64,000 bases of DNA from JACCWP01 sp963785115 (lineage in GTDB: Bacteria > Actinomycetota > Actinomycetes > Propionibacteriales > Nocardioidaceae): assembly GCA_963785115.1 (NCBI GenBank), contig CAWATY010000019.1, positions 145,372 through 209,371 on the forward strand. The letters are read 5' to 3'. Numbering within the stretch: the first letter of the stretch is position 1; every line of letters starts with the position of its first letter. The translations under genes and the position numbers were made by a program. Under the pieces are notes generated by a model. It had not been told where the DNA came from. It made no database searches and saw nothing but the letters and a program-made list of their open reading frames with translations. Of this stretch, positions 63,724 through 64,000 are shown piece after piece.

Positions 63724-64000
63724 ATGCCCGACATCGACCACACCTCCTCGTCCACCGCCGGCAGTGCCGCGCGCGGCCCGGTCCGTCGCGCCGAACGCGC
63801 CCTGGCGCCCGATCTCGCCCGCGGCGGCATGCTGCTGTTCATCGCGCTGGCGAACGCCGCCAACGTGGCGTTCGCGGCCCAGCCCGGCATCGACCCGACC
63901 CCGCACGGCGTCGAACGCGTCCTCAACCTGCTGCTGCTCACGCTGGTCGACAGCCGCGCCTACCCCGTCTTCGCGGTGATGTTCGGTTACGGCCTCGTGC
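63724..64000 (+). CDS. DUF418 (YeiB-type) membrane protein, N-terminal part
   Basis: ATG at 63724 opens MPDIDHTSSSTAGSA, then RAERALAPDLARGGMLLFIALANAANVAF, the first helix region of DUF418 proteins, and LNLLLLTLVDSRAYPVFAVMFGYGL (the family's second conserved block, SRAYPxFAxLFG). Runs off the right edge after 92 codons. Multi-pass membrane protein of unknown function, divergent from the GH4 gene across a 111-base gap. Confidence 0.8.
   Translation, partial: MPDIDHTSSSTAGSAARGPVRRAERALAPDLARGGMLLFIALANAANVAFAAQPGIDPTPHGVERVLNLLLLTLVDSRAYPVFAVMFGYGLV

Overview
The window is GC-rich (about 70%) DNA from a free-living actinobacterium. GTG starts and overlapping GTGA/ATGA stop-start junctions are frequent. 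The gene set (Orn, Fur/SOD, GroES-like plus DUF3618, Rph-RdgB, MurI with its MBL-fold partner, Mec-CysO-CysM, ClpS-DUF2017, PncB-PncA) is the conserved core also found around Rv1330c-Rv1341 of Mycobacterium tuberculosis. The style and several families (NgcEF uptake, an AbiEi/DUF559-type protein, streptogrisin-like protease) suggest a member of the Nocardioides/Propionibacteriales side of the phylum; that placement is an inference.

Layout. 1-12.8 kb: a partial amino-sugar ABC transporter (NgcF, NgcE), a secreted S1 protease, oligoribonuclease, tRNA-His, a secreted RTX-repeat protein and arabinose isomerase behind a LacI-type operator. Then comes a single-gene cassette framed by paired 80-bp two-hairpin elements, and a glycerol operon (glpF, a small acidic repeat protein, glpK, glpD; minus strand). 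12.8-20.9 kb: seven overlapping minus-strand genes that together make a complete Wsp-like chemosensory pathway: MCP, CheW, CheA-REC, CheB, CheR-TPR, CheW and a REC-GGDEF diguanylate cyclase. As printed, each of these genes carries several 1-base frameshifts.

21-33.5 kb: MMPL transporter, pirin, tRNA-Lys, a run of small accessory genes (reductase, methyltransferase, MocR regulator, VOC protein), then a membrane GGDEF-EAL protein, a soluble GGDEF protein with its own I-site, and a Lys/Ala-rich coiled-coil protein. 33.6-42.7 kb: SOD and a divergent Fur-family regulator, TauE-like exporter, DUF3618-GroES-FUSC, Bcp, a 22-bp tandem array, rph-rdgB-EamA, a class-I tRNA with a UAG anticodon, and a GAF-GGDEF-EAL protein.

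43-64 kb: a Tat-exported internally duplicated glycosidase-like protein, a second related 22-bp array, the MBL-fold (Rv1339-like) and murI genes, a sigma-like membrane protein, aldehyde dehydrogenase with divergent IclR regulator, a PRPP-synthase paralogue, mec-cysO-cysM (cysteine synthesis on a sulfur-carrier protein), a siderophore-interacting flavoprotein, clpS-DUF2017, a disulfide oxidoreductase, pncB-pncA (NAD salvage), a secreted 5'-nucleotidase, a GH4 glycosidase ending in a palindrome, and a partial DUF418 gene.

Working together: c-di-GMP signalling is heavily represented (four GGDEF proteins, two of them with EAL domains), and the Wsp-like cluster would feed it from a membrane receptor. 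Frameshifts also hit housekeeping genes (rph, rdgB), so sequence error is a serious alternative to gene decay throughout.
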